64,000 bases of DNA. It comes from Melastoma dodecandrum. Its lineage: Eukaryota > Streptophyta > Magnoliopsida > Myrtales > Melastomataceae. The stretch covers positions 1 through 64,000 of the forward strand of contig JARUPY010000082.1 of assembly GCA_029817715.1 (NCBI GenBank), in the 5' to 3' direction. Position numbers and translations under genes: made by a program. Shown piece by piece: positions 44,229 to 56,799 of this stretch. A model generated the notes under the pieces. The model had not been told where the DNA came from, ran no database searches, and was given only the letters and a program-made list of their open reading frames with translations. Position 1 is the first letter of the stretch. Each line of letters begins with the position of its first letter.

Positions 44229-47200
44229 ATGGTAAATTAATGTGAAATTGAATGTTCCGCAAGCCCTAATCGCTTAGGCGGAATTTCGGTTTTCTTTGTC
44301 TTTTTTTTTTCGATAATTGTATTGGGAATGCAGGAGAACGGGGGAGGAGGAAGTCTGGAGGCAAGGATAGAGCAGCTTCTGGCGGTGGAGAAGCAGATGA
44401 GGCAGGCGAGCGATGTTTCCGGCACCAAGAAGGCCGTCTCCGACATACTTAACCTCTGCTTCGAGGCCAATGCCTGGAAGACCCTCAACGACCAGATCGT
44501 CCTCCTCTCCAAGCGCCGCGGCCAGCTCAAGCAGGTCCTTCCCTGACTTCAGTTTCTTCCTGCTGTGGTTTCATGGAGTGTTTGTTTGTTTTTCTTTGGG
44601 GGGGGAGCGTAGTTGACCACATTTTCCATTACTCGTTGGGAGCTTCGGAAGATGTGCATTTGACTGGCTGATGAACTGTCTGATTTTAGTGATGGTAGCA
44701 ACCGGACCTGTTCAAGATATCTCGATGCAAATCTGAGGAGAAATGAGACTTCGGTTGTGAGGAGTTTGTTTGGTTCGCTTCTGTCGGTGGTAATGAACTA
44801 AAATCTGGAGTTAAGAGGATACCACCTGCATTTTGGATAATTTACGCCGGTAGCTCTTGCTGCTTGGGCAATTTTAACTGGAGTCTAGTTAAGGGTGCTT
44901 CGACTGAACTGACAGTGTTCACCTCTATAGAAGTGCTGCGTGTTATTTGCACTTATCAGTGCTAGTTAATCTTTACTTTGTTTAACTAGCTTTCTGGAAT
45001 GTGCTTCAGAAGCTGGTTTGAAGTGGTTTTCAAGGGAATCCACTATCATCCAGCAATTTTTGTTTCATGGGAGAGGCTTATGGTATCACAATGTGATTAT
45101 GAATATGCATAGTCTGGTCTTTCTGCCATTTTTATATTCTGTGAAATATGGCATTCGGTAGCTATATGCTTGTTTGATTTGAAATACATGCTTAGTTCTA
45201 GTTGATGCTTTTTAGCGTCATTAATTTTGTATGTGCTTACGCAGGCTGTTACGGCAATGGTTCAGCAAGCAATGCAGTATATAGATCAGACCCCTGATCT
45301 GGAAACCCGCATTGAGCTAATTAAAACGTTAAATTCTGTTGCTGCTGGGAAAGTGAGTTGACATCTGTTAACTTTTCATGGTTTTTAGTTTGTACCTTAT
45401 TGTCGAAGTCTTTTCGATTGCTCAATGTCCGTTGTTGACAGATTTATGTTGAGATTGAGAGAGCACGACTGGTCAAGAAGCTTGCTAAAATAAAAGAAGA
45501 GCAGGGTCAGATTGCAGAAGCTGCAGATCTTATGCAGGAAGTTGCAGTAAGTTTAGCGTTACTAATGATGTGTTTTCTAACACCCTGTAAGAATTTATAA
45601 TCCTGCTGTGACTGATCAATTTATGTTGGAGTTGGTCGCAGGTTGAAACATTCGGAGCAATGGCAAAGACAGAGAAAATTGCCTTTATTCTTGAACAAGT
45701 AGAACTGACAGTCTTTTTTTCATCCACTATTTTTCCCTTTGATTTCTATGTATTTAAGGGAATTTTCGGGTGGATGTGCATGACAGGTTCGCTTGTGCCT
45801 AGAACGTGATGATTATGTGCGCGCCCAAATCCTTTCTAGAAAGATAAGTCCTAGAGTTTTTGATGCTGATACATCTAAGGAGAAGAAAAGGCCCAAAGAA
45901 GGTGAGAGCATTGTTGAAGAAGCGCCTGCTGATATTCCGTCACTACTGGAGCTGAAGAGGATATACTATGAGCTGATGATAAGGTGATTAGCAAAACTGA
46001 TTGGAGCGACTTGATATCCTTATTTTTCACTTTGTAGAATAGAACGACCTGATAATTTCTGGATCAGCAGATATCTATCTATTTGGTACCATGCAATGTG
46101 TTTACCCTTTGGAATTCTGTTGAGAATATGCATCATTTTGCAGATACTATTCACATAACAATGATTATCTCGAAATCTGCCGTTGCTACAAGTCCATATA
46201 TGAAATTCCATCTGTCAAGGAGAATCCACAACAATGGACACCAGTGAGTCTCCTCTTTGCCTTTCTTGGCTGTGGACATCGCTTTCACTGTCTCTTTGTT
46301 ATCAGTCAATTAAACTTATGATGTTCACTAATTGAATGTAGGTTTTGAGAAAAATCAGCTGGTACCTTGTCCTTTCTCCGCACGATCCAATGCAGTCAAG
46401 TCTTCTCAATGCAACTCTGGAAGACAAAAATCTTTCCGAAATCCCTCAGTTTAGGTATGCATGTTGAAATCTTTGACGAAACCTAGGATAGCTAGGACAA
46501 AAGCATGTGCTGTTGCTGATATGGTTCGTCTCAAATACTGTGCAAATAGAATAGTTCTGCAAATTTAAAGTACATACAGCTGATTGATTCGTTTGTGGGC
46601 ATTCTTGTTATGAAGGTTACTTCTGAAGCAATTAGTAACAATGGAAGTCATCCAGTGGACAGCCCTTTGGAATACATTTAAGGATGATTTTGACAATGAG
46701 AAAAACATTCTTGGGGGTTCACTTGGGGAGAAGGCCGCTGAAGACCTGAGGCAGAGAATTATCGAGCATGTGAGATCATCGCATTGTCTTTTCATGGCTT
46801 CTGAATCATCATTTTTCATAGTGTTTAATCAATGGGGCTGTATTGAATCCCATTTGCAGAACATTATTGTTGTTTCGAAGTACTACTCGAGGATTACATT
46901 GCAGAGACTCGCGGAGCTTCTATCCCTTAGCATCCCGGTTCGTTCTCCTCTTTCTGGAAAAACTAGTAGCCGTCACAAGTTTGATGCACAATGGTGTCTA
47001 ATAAACGAAACTGTGTACAGGAAGCGGAGAAGTATCTTTCCGACATGGTCGTGTCCAAGTCGTTGGTGGCGAAGATTGACAGGCCTATGGGAATAGCCAG
47101 TTTTCAGACGACCAAGGATAGCAATGACATCCTAAATTCTTGGGCGACAAACTTGGAGAAGCTCCTCGATCTTGTCGAGAAAAGTTGCCACCAAATCCAC

Positions 47201-47239
47201 AAAGAAACAATGGTCCACAAGGCTGCATTGAGAGCTTGA
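44229..47239 (+). CDS. RPN5: 26S proteasome non-ATPase subunit RPN5 (PSMD12), 444 aa
   Basis: Lid subunit of the 26S proteasome, a PCI-domain scaffold. Exons: 44229-44231 (ATG only), 44334-44534, 45245-45352, 45442-45546, 45642-45698, 45787-45983, 46144-46243, 46342-46454, 46616-46769, 46860-46937, 47021-47239. Frame holds throughout. The alternative start is ATG at 44328 (MQENGGGG), but it overlaps the intron acceptor, so I prefer the ATG at an exon end. Conserved blocks: [74 protein letters not shown], and the PCI end with [16 protein letters not shown] and [20 protein letters not shown]. The length is 444 aa, against 442 aa for Arabidopsis RPN5a. The gene is intact and shares a short divergent promoter with the U14 cluster. 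Confidence 0.97.
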
Positions 47240-47789
47240 AGACGATCCAATGGGTAATCACCTCTTAAATCCCTGGTCTAGATGGCATTCGGTTTCTCAT
47301 TTGCGCTCTTTGTATCCAATTAAGCTTGTTTTTTTTCCCCTTTGGAACCGGTGGGGGGATATTTGGGATGTACTACTTTTCTTGGGAATCTTCTTTGAGT
47401 GCCCAAACTGAAACAGCAGGATGTGCTTTTGATTCTTCGATTGGCTCCAGCCTTTCTTTGGGTTGAAGGAACAATCTTTAGCGAATTGGTGCAGTGCTGG
47501 TTGACTTGCTTCGACGTGATTATCCGGTAAAGTTAGGGCTTGGCTAACTACGTGTTTTAGCCCGAATGTTTGGGTGTGACTAGCTATCTGAATTTGATGT
47601 TGATAATGGTTGGAATTCGGATTTAGTCCCTGCTCCATCCGGGAGGACCGATTTCTGCGCGGCCCGAGAAAACCTCTACAGACCTACGGTTGCTTTCCGG
47701 CCGCTTCAATTAACTTTTTGGGAGGGATGCGGCTAAACTTGTGTGGATGGGAGCTCCTGGAACTACGAAATTGTACTTTAAGAAGTGGG
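47240..47789. other. RPN5 3' UTR and downstream DNA
   Basis: The 3' UTR of RPN5 probably extends to about 47640. No second gene was seen. Confidence 0.4.
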
Positions 47790-48036
47790 TTATAATATAT
47801 TATAAATCATTGTCGTGGATTTCGTAAATTTGTACGGACTGTTTCGTAAAGTGTGTTTAAGTTTCGTAAAATCTTATGGGCTTTTATTTCATAAAGTAAG
47901 AATCACTTCATAAGTACGAAACAATATAGTTGGCTTCATAAATTTATACGAGCTCTTTGTAAAATACCACTGAGCTTCATAAAATATTACAAACTTTTTT
48001 CGTAAAGCACGAAGTATATAGTGATAGTTTTGTAAA
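47790..48036. repeat. TTTCGTAAA motif-rich block, left of MITE
   Basis: TTTCGTAAA and near variants (TTTCGTAAAG, TTTCGTAAAA, TTCATAAAG, CTTCGTAAA) recur every 20-45 bases. The block continues at 48582-48670 on the far side of an inserted MITE. Confidence 0.7.
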
Positions 48037-48581
48037 GGCAAAATATACACGATATGGCCTCAACTTTGGGTCAACTTTATGTTTTGTCATTATTTTAGTT
48101 TATTATATAATTGTCACCAACTTTTACTTTCATGTTAATTTTGGTCAATCTTGAATTTCTTCTAGCGAAAGCCAAACAAGGCCTTAATATCCTTCCATCA
48201 TCTCGTTCATTCGCCTCATAATCCACTTTTCCCATAGCATTGACCTCCCAATAGAGCAATTATCCGACCTTCATCAATTTGTGTATTTTTGACAGCATCA
48301 GCAACTATCGTCCAAGTTCGACTTCCAAATCACTTGATCTGGCAATCGAAATTTTAAAATAAAATAACATATGAGATGTTTCAATATTATTTATCATTTT
48401 TTTATTTTTTTTAGTCGATAAATGAAAATTGTGTAATAAGACATGTTTAGCGCGACAATATTCAAGGTTGGCCAAAATCAAAATAGAAATAAAATTTGGT
48501 GACAAAATTATATAACAAACTAAAATAACGACAAAACAAAAAGTTGGCTCAAAAGTTGAGGCCATAAATCGATATTTTGCC
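48037..48581. mobile_element. Mutator-like MITE with long terminal inverted repeats
   Basis: 545 bp with imperfect terminal inverted repeats of about 120 bp, starting GGCAAAATATA on both ends. Shared blocks include ATGGCCTCAACTTT, TTTTGTC-TTATTTTAGTTT and TTATATAATT-TGTCACCAA. The flanking 9-mers TTTTGTAAA (48028-48036) and TTCCGTAAA (48582-48590) match at 7 of 9, which fits a 9 bp Mutator-type target duplication. No transposase is inside. The element sits within the TTTCGTAAA-rich block. Confidence 0.8.
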
Positions 48582-48670
48582 TTCCGTAAAAAACGAAACA
48601 ATACCAAGAGCTTCGTAAATTACGAAGCCCAACGACATTTGTGAAACTAGTTTCTTAAAATATGAAACAA

Positions 48671-49659
48671 TAGCAATATATCCCGGACTTAACTCCATCT
48701 CTAAATTGGGGAACGACTCGTAATTTTGATATATTTGCTACTGGGATCGATTCGAGATAATTTCATTTTTGCTCCAGTTCATAAAAATAGATATCATATA
48801 AGTCACAAAAATTACGCATAGTATCAAGTGGAAGTGATCAATCCTTTTTCCTTTCCTTGTTATTGCCCATATCGACATCAACATTTGTCGTGATTTCATC
48901 TCGAATTGCAATGTCTTTCGTATTATAAGAGTACACACTTATGGAAAACTTTGAACAAAGGCCGACCTAGCTAAGAAAACCTAAGAAATTAACGAACAAC
49001 CCATCATTTTCAACTGATCTCGTTTATTGAGAATTGAAAGCATTTACAAAGAATCCCATTTTAATTACATTTGGAAAGCACCCACCCAAAACGTGCAACC
49101 CAATCTTTTAAAACGAACTGCGGCAACTCAGGACATAAACTAAAGTAAAATAACCCTGACGACATCCAAGAATCAACAAACCATAAGTGCAGTCAAGAAT
49201 CTCAGTCATGGCAAACCGTAAGTGCATTCAAGTAACTCCATCCCACGCCTTGAGCCATCCAAAATTGGCATAAATAAATAAACCCTAAGTGCATCTAAGA
49301 ATCTCAACACACACAATCCGGCCCATGAAATAGGGAATCGACAAGCATCCACCCTCAACCAGCTTTTTCAGACAAACCAAAGCAACCCAAACCCTAAACG
49401 AAGCAACCATCTCAACACAGCAGCCCAAGAGAGGCAGGATCAGAAATCACCCTCCCACATGTGCGTTTTGTCAGAGAAAACTTGGGAACTAACAACACTG
49501 AGCCAAGATTCGTATGGCGTGTGCGAAGGTCCAAGCTCGACTACCATAAGGTTTTCTTCGCTAGAAAGCTCCCTGGAGCAAAAATGAAACTATCACAAAT
49601 CGGTCTCCTTTACCCAATATATGAATATCACGAATCGGTCCCCCAGTTTAGGGATAAAG
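48671..49659. other. Intergenic DNA
   Basis: Near 49180-49310 three imperfect repeats of the form ACC-TAAGTGCA-TCAAG occur about 55 bases apart. Otherwise nothing. The frame at 49461-49733 runs into motif-rich sequence and is not convincing. Confidence 0.4.
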
Positions 49660-49940
49660 TTAGGTTCGAGGTTCACTTTTATAGTTTCGTACTTTACGAA
49701 ACTACTTTCGTAAAATGTCGTTGGGTCTCATAATTTACTGTTCCGTATTTTACGAAATAAAAATTTGTAATATTTTATAAAGCCTACGGTACTGTTTTGT
49801 ACTATAATACAAAGTATGAGTGGTTGGTACTTTAAGATACAAATGCCCATAAGATTTTACGAAGCTATACGCACTTTATGAAACAATTTGTATAAATTTA
49901 CGAAGCCACGATACTATTTTCGTACTATAAATCATTTCGT
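49660..49940. repeat. TTTCGTA/TTTACGAAA motif-rich block
   Basis: Same motif class as 27480-27800 and 47790-48036, with TTTCGTACTTTACGAAA as a self-complementary unit at 49685-49701. Confidence 0.7.
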
Positions 49941-52900
49941 AAACAATATTTTATTGTTTAGTAGTGACGGAAACTCCCACCCACATAAGTTTATCTGCGT
50001 CCTTTTAGAGGCCTACAAAACTCGATGACCAAGAAAACCTTTGCACGCCTTAAGCAAGTATCCATGGAAACTGTCTACATGAGATTGTCACTTCTAAATC
50101 CACAATTTCTAACAGTGTAATATAATTACTTTTCTTAAAAAAATCTTTCTCCTACATTCAAAATTATTGTGTTTTTATCGAATTTTACATAGAAAAATTT
50201 GTTAGCTTTTTATTTCTTGTTTTTATGATTATTTTAAAAAAATGAACGTGAAGGAGTGAAGACTGTACTTTGTGCACTTAGTTCAAAATACAATTTCACT
50301 TTTACAAAATATTTGACTTACCGCCCCTAAGCCAATGTCTGAAATAACGACTTTGAATTTGCAAAACATTTGCTTTTTGGGACAACGACATTGGTTAAAA
50401 TAGTCAAACAGTCCCAAACAGCGATTTTGAGCGACTTATGAATTTTTTGAACTTTTTAATATTGACTCAAAGTTTTTGTTTCGAACTGCCATTTGGCCAA
50501 ATATAAAAAAATCCCTAAATCTCCTAAAAACGTAGTCACAACCAATGACTTTTTTTAAACCCAAATTCATTGTTTGAAACAGCGACTTAGACGCGGTATT
50601 AAGAAAATTTAAGAACTCAAACAACTTAAGTTTCTTTTCAATAAGGAGTTACAAACCGGAAGGAGTAACAAGTTCCAGAATAGAGAAAAGGCAAATATTT
50701 GATGTAAAAAGAAGAGAGAATATTAACATAGCGAGATGAGACGAGGTGGTGGTGGTTCACGATCCCCTTGTCGACTCACCTTCAATAGAAATACACGTGT
50801 TTCCAATTGAAGGATATACAAATTTTATATTTATATAATAAAATATAAATAATTTAGAAGTGGTCGCATTGCATATAAAATTTATCAAATGAAAGTATAA
50901 AAGCGTAGTGAGAGAGAGTAAAATGGTGTTTACTCCGTGGAATGACGACCGGCTGTCCTTCCGGACACTCTCGTTGACCCACCAGATCTACCACTCTTTT
51001 CCTTTCTTTGACTTGACTTTCCGCATTTTTTTTTTAATATTTAGAAAAAAAAAAGAGATGACTTTATAATCGAACTTTGAATTGAATGATCCATTTCGGT
51101 CAACTTAGTGTAAGTCGTTCCCGTAGATTGCGTGATAATCCCCATATTTCGGATTCAGTTGCATATAAAGAAGAGTTAACTAAATCATTATTTTTTTGTG
51201 TGTATATCTATCTAACCGATATACGATGAACTCACTAAAAGCATTTGTTTGACCCGATTGGCAATCGCCATCCTTTGTTAAGCTACTAAATTTATTCAAA
51301 CCCACTGATTTAACTCTTCCCCCTGAATTTGAAAAGGATGTATATACTAAATAGGTTTTATGGATTGGGTACCAGAAAAAAATACAAGACAAGTGTTGAT
51401 ATATAAGATGTAATACAATATTTGATTACTGCATAACTACCATAATTAAAAAAGAGTCACATTCAAACTCCTTAATATCTTAATCTTCATCTTCCACATG
51501 AGACGGATTTGTGGAAAGTCTCAACCTTTTGAAAATAATTTGTGGTCAGAATTAAAATCGGGTGTTGGCTGATGGGATAATAACTATTATTATGAGCCTT
51601 TTGATAAATATCTTCTTCTATTTAAAGCTAAAACAAAAACAAAAACCAGTAGCTACACTATCCCAATGTTTGTTATTATTTAGGGTTAAAAGATGAAGTC
51701 AATTTTGAATGGAAGACGTCATGGATGATCGATCATATTAGATGTGGCACGGGTACATGATATACCCGGGGGACCGACCGATTGGAACATGTACAGATGG
51801 TTTCGAGTCCGGCAGGTTCCATCCGCGGTGAGGCTGGTTCCCCGGTTCCTAATTTAAGGAGATGATTTCTAGTTCAGAGGTTTCAAACTACCTTTAAGAA
51901 TAAGTTTCGAGTTAGAAAAGAGCAAAGAAAAATTTAAAAATTATATTTATTTATTTGGTTTTATGTTTTACATGGAAAATAATTTTTCATTTTTATATAT
52001 TTAAAACTCAGGATAAGTTATGTATATATTAATCGAGTAGGTTCTAGTTCATAAGCGAGAATCTCCTGGAACAGCACACCCCTGTGGACATGATGATCAT
52101 GGCTCGACCATCACATTTAAGGCAATCAATGGGTGGCTTTTTGGTCGCGGGGAATTAAGGACGATGCTGTTCTTTTTTTTGTTTTATTTTTCAACAATTA
52201 AAGGATCTGCTACTCCTTTTGTGTTGGTTGTTTTGGAAATTACTTTGGATAAAAACCGCGTGGATATCCTTTTTTTGACAAATTGGATGTTATCTGACTT
52301 CTTTATTTTATTATTATTTTTTTAAAAGAATTAGTCAGCATTTTGACCGTGAACAGCATGGGGGGGGGGGGGGTGTTTGTGGTTAGGAGTGCACCGAATT
52401 AGCTCCGACTAATCAACCACGTTCGTCCACGTGATGCCATCGCCAATTGGTTGCGACGTCGTGATGTGTGATGTCGGCGGTGGAACTCCCTATCCCCTCA
52501 CGTGCCTAATTCTTTTTCTTTAATTCTAGAATTTTATACTCATTCAATTAACAAGTTTCATTTCTCGTCGTAATTCAGTAACAATTTTATATGAATTTAG
52601 ATGATCACATCAGTTCAGTTCAAGTACCGAGTTTATTCGTAGCTCGTTATTACTTTAAGTGACGAGCTCATAATGACCGTATTAAATTCCAGTTGAGTTT
52701 ATTTGTAAAGTAAACCAGTTACTCCAAATAACGAGACGATATATATATAAGGTATTTTCAAGCTCATTTGATAATTTTTTTTTTTTAAAACTAAGGTAAG
52801 TATTTATCATCCTTGTTTCTATCGGTTTTACAAGCGCCACATTTTTAAAATAACAAAATGTTTGACTTTTAAGAAGGATTTTCAAACTTACTTAAATAAT

Positions 52901-52990
52901 AATTGGAAAGAGACTGTTTTGGAATGGCGGCCCGCGTTAACGGAAACATTCACACCAGAATCGTCCCCCATAGAAGAACTCAACTCATCT
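49941..52990. other. AT-rich intergenic DNA
   Basis: No gene. A 14-G tract lies at 52360-52373. A less AT-rich stretch near 51720-51870 has repeated GGTTCC words and may be old transposon DNA. Nothing else is supported. Confidence 0.4.
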
Positions 52991-52997
52991 CCGCCCG

Positions 52998-53005
52998 TTA
53001 TATAA
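52998..53005 (+). promoter_or_regulatory. TATA-like sequence before the ERF gene
   Basis: TTATATAA lies 40 bases before the first ATG (53045). If it is the TATA box, the leader is only about 10-15 nt, and a start at the in-frame ATG at 53210 would then also be possible. Confidence 0.4.
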
Positions 53006-53044
53006 CTCCACGGAATTTTCGAGTTCGGAGATTTATCTGAGTGG

Positions 53045-54032
53045 ATGATAAAGGTGGCGAATCCAAGCGGACACCGAACTGGCCGCGACGACACTGGTGA
53101 GGATCCTAGGGAGGACTTGTACTACGCTTGGCTTGACCACGCCCCTCCCCTGCATCGTCATCCACCTGTACGAGACGACTCCACCCCCACCTTTCACAGG
53201 GAAGGGGAGATGTCAGTCCTCGTGAACGCCTTCCGCCATGTCGCCTCTGGAGGTGCAGATCCGAGCGGGGGGAACTGGCTCGGTGATGTTAGGCCGGTTG
53301 CCGATGTGGTTCCTGACGTTGGCAGAGGTCCGCTAATGGGAGGAGGATCCTCTTCGCGTTCTGGTTTGAGAGGTAAGTCTCTCCCTGCTCTGTGCTGTGA
53401 TGGGATTGGCTCGGTGGGAATGTCATTGGTTTTGATTTTTTCCAGCTCCAGAAGAAGCAACATCAGATGGATCCACGATTCTCAGCCCGGTGATGCCTCT
53501 GACCTACGAGTACTGCTATGACCAAGCGGCTGCATCCATGTCCGGGAACCTGCATGAGCCGGGGAGGAAGTACAGGGGAGTAAGGCAGAGACCATGGGGA
53601 AAGTGGGCTGCCGAGATCCGGGACCCCGTCAAGGCTGCCCGTGTTTGGCTAGGAACCTTTGACACGGCAGAGGCAGCCGCCAGGGCCTACGATGTAGCCG
53701 CCCTCAACTTCCGGGGAAGCAAAGCGAAACTCAACTTCCCGGAGAACGTGAGGCTAAGGCAGCCACCCGTAACAAACCAGATTCCCGTCTCCACATCCCA
53801 GACATCCCTTCTGGCATCAACTGCGACGACAGATCCCTACATGCGGCCATTCCCGGTATATCCTTCCTCGACGCCTTTGGAACGGCAACCTACAACAACT
53901 ACCGGCTTGTTCTTGGCCACATATCAGGAGGGCTCGCAGCAGCCTATGCCGAGCACACGTGGGGGTACGTACGAGGATCCTCACACCACTCCTTGGTCGG
54001 ATTCGAGCCGATGTAGTTCTTCTTCTGGCTAG
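53045..54032 (+). CDS. ABR1: AP2/ERF transcription factor, group X (ABR1-like), 2 exons, 304 aa
   Basis: Exons 53045-53372 and 53446-54032, with a 73 bp GT-AG intron; frame is kept. The AP2/ERF domain is at about residues 151-210 ([53 protein letters not shown]), with the WAAEIRD and WLG elements that bind the GCC box or DRE. The N terminus has a KVAN motif (MIKVANPSG) and [12 protein letters not shown], matching the ABR1/ERF group X layout, which favours the ATG at 53045 over the one at 53210. The C terminus is Ser/Thr/Pro-rich and probably regulatory. ABR1-type factors act in abscisic acid, wounding and stress responses; that role is inferred from the family. No damage is seen. Confidence 0.9.
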
Positions 54033-54530
54033 GATTTGATTTTTATACCCGGTTCCTTTTTTGTGGCGATTATTTTGATCATTAAATCCTTAATGCACAC
54101 GGGACATACTCGTTTCATTGCCAAATAATAAAGATGATCGTTATTTGAGGAATGTCCCTAAAATGATTATATTTCCGGTTATTATTAGTATTTGGATTCT
54201 TTTCTCATGAATGCTTACAACATCTACCCTTAACTTTGGACATTCTTAAGACCGTAAACCGCGTCTTCGATTAACTAATGTTGTTAATGCCGATTGTCTT
54301 AGAATTATAATAATCTCGTAGAGTTAGTTCTTTGAGAATCTAAATGAAGAAAGTACAGTCAAACAATTTACACCAACAATAAAATAAATAAAAGTCAAAG
54401 TGGGGGGGAGTTCCAAACCTTCTTTTTCCTCGGACATAAACCAATTCATGGGAAAGTTTGACCAATTTTAGCACAAGTAAAGAAGACCAGGCATTTGCTT
54501 GCATCCGCAGGTAATCCACTCCTTTTTTTT
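54033..54530. other. ERF 3' UTR and intergenic DNA
   Basis: The 3' UTR of the ERF gene is likely to about 54180. Nothing else is seen before the copia remnant. Confidence 0.4.
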
Positions 54531-56799
54531 TAAATTCAGCTGTGGTGTCATCGATGGTGAAATTTGAACAAAAAAATAGCACACGTAAGATTTACGTGGT
54601 TCGGCCAAAACCGGCCTACGTCCACGGGGAGGTCCTCTGAATATTCCACTAGACAACCGAGATTACAAAAACACCAAGTGTGTCTCACCCACCCGAGATA
54701 CAAGAAAATCCTCACCCCGAATCCCGTAGAATAACCTCTACTCCCGAGAGCGTTGTCAACGCCTTTGACTATCGCTCTACCCTTTACATGATCCCAGTAC
54801 TTGCGCTCCCGAGCAACCATCGTGTACCTTGGCTCCAGCTCTCTCTTGCGCTCCGCACTCAGTACCTTCTTGGTACCCCGAGAAGTATCACCTGTCGACT
54901 GTTGCCAGACCTATCCACCGGAAACTTTAATCCGTTCCACCTCACTCTTGACATCACCGTCAATGTAAGCACCACCACCGAACTTTCCCATCAGTTTTAC
55001 CTTGCTTGACACCCTCAAGCCCGTACACATCGCCCGTGTACCCACATTGCTAGCTAACGCTCCACCTCGACAAATAACCCCGGATTCGCATCCAGTCGAG
55101 TCGCGTGAGAAGTTGTCACTCATAACTTTTCCGAGAAGATGATAAATACCTCTAATCTTCTTCGCCTTCATCAGCACAAGGGTTCCCCGAATAACCTTTA
55201 GGACTCCACCTCCTAAATAACATCAGCACCCCTCGTCATCCAAGGCTTTAAGGGAAATCAAATTTTTCTTCAGCTCAGGAATATGACGTACCACCGTTAA
55301 CGGCCTCACTACACCATCATGCATCTTGATGCTCACTGTACCGACTCCATCCACCCGACACTCTGAGTTGTTTCCCATGTAAACCTTACCCGAACCAACT
55401 TTCTGGTAAGCTGAGAAGTACTCCCTGTGTGGTGTCATATGATGGTACATCCAGAATTAAGAATCCATTGATCACCTGTAAGGTTGATTGTGGCTGTAAG
55501 AACTTTGTCGTCACCATCCGTCGAGTTCGTCTCCGTGAATTCAGCTATGTTCCTTCTCGACGACCCATCAAATTTCCCCTTCTCCTTGCAATCCCTTTTT
55601 CTATGTCCCTTCTTTCTGCACCTCCAAGACGATGCATGCTTCCTAGACTTTGACCTCGATCGGTCACTTCTCCCACAATCTTGTTCGTTCCTTACTACGA
55701 GCCCAACGTCGGAATAGGGATTCCCTTCACTGTTCCTTTACCTATGATAGAATCCCAACAAAGCATCAACGACATCCTCAAAGTCTAGCATCTCCTTACC
55801 CCACGTTAAAGTCGTATGAAGATTTTCGTAAGCATCAGTGCTTGGTAACGAGTTCAGAAGAATCAATGCCTTGTCTTCTTCATCGAACTTCACATCAATC
55901 CTCAATAAATCGATGATGAGTCGATTGAACACATTGATGCGTTGGCACAAATCCGAGCCCGTCTCCATCTTCAAACTGTGCAACTTCTGCTTGAGATAGA
56001 GTTTGTTCGACAACGACTTTGACATGTATCTGGACTCTAGTTTCCGTCACACCGCTGTTGGCGACTCCTCGTCCATCACGTCGTACATCACGTCGTCTGT
56101 AAGACAAAGCCTGATGGTTGACACCGCTTTCGCCTCCATCTCCATCCAATCTACGTTTCTCATGTCCGTCGGCTTTCTTTCTGCCAACGCCTTCACTATC
56201 AAATCCTTCACCCTCCGCTGTCATAGTCCGAAGTTCCCAGTCACGTCGAACTTCATTACATTGAATTTTGCAGGCGAAATCCTAGTCATCTTCACGACTC
56301 GCTCTGATTCCAATTGTTGGAGAAATTCAGCTGTCGTGTCGAGCCTCAATGGTGAAACTTGGACAAAAAAACAGCACACACAAGATTTACGTGGTTCTGC
56401 CAAAACCAGCCTACGTCTACGGGGAGGTCCTCCGGAGATTACACTAAACAACCGAGATTACAAAAGCACCAAGTGTGTCGCTCTCCCACTCGAGATACAA
56501 GAAAATCCTCACCCCGAATCCCGTAGAATAACTTCTACCCTGACCCGATGACTTTCTCTCTCGAATACCATACACTCATCGTGTCACACCATACATAATA
56601 TCCTAGACAAAGCCCCTATTTATAGATAGTCATAACTTGTCATTAGAAATCTAATACAATACGATTTAGATATTTCTCAAAATCATATAATATCTAATAA
56701 TATCACATACTATATTTTCACAATATTACGTAATCTCAAAAGATTACGTAATATTGTTCTTTTCTTTTGTTTTCGTCGTAAACTTTTAGAATTCAATCA
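54531..56799 (-). mobile_element. Tnt1-like Ty1/copia deletion derivative
   Basis: On the minus strand: a 485 bp 5' LTR (56799-56315), a primer-binding-like site (TTGGAATCAGAGC near 56313-56301), gag start (KFDVTGNFGL at 56250-56225), gag core at 56025-55738 (SLSNKLYLKQKLHSLKM, ALILLNSLPST), and a protease-adjacent region at 55450-55223 (YHHMTPHREYFSAYQKV, MGNNSECRVDGVGTVSIKM, LKKNLISLKALDDEGC). MKAKKIRGIYHLLGKVM follows, which is the pre-integrase start. Then comes unassigned sequence, and the element ends in an incomplete LTR (54750-54531) lacking its U3 part. Integrase, RT and RNase H are absent. Several frame breaks are present. Confidence 0.85.
56315..56799 (-). repeat. 5' LTR of the minus-strand Tnt1-like element
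   Basis: The plus strand starts TGTTGGAGAAATTC and ends TTCAATCA. The length (485 bp) is close to that of the related LTR at 58212-58698 (487 bp). Both share a block around ACGTGGTTC and CGTAG...GGGGAGGTCCTC. A minus-strand TATA-like TATCTATAAATAGGGGC lies near 56610-56626. Confidence 0.75.
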
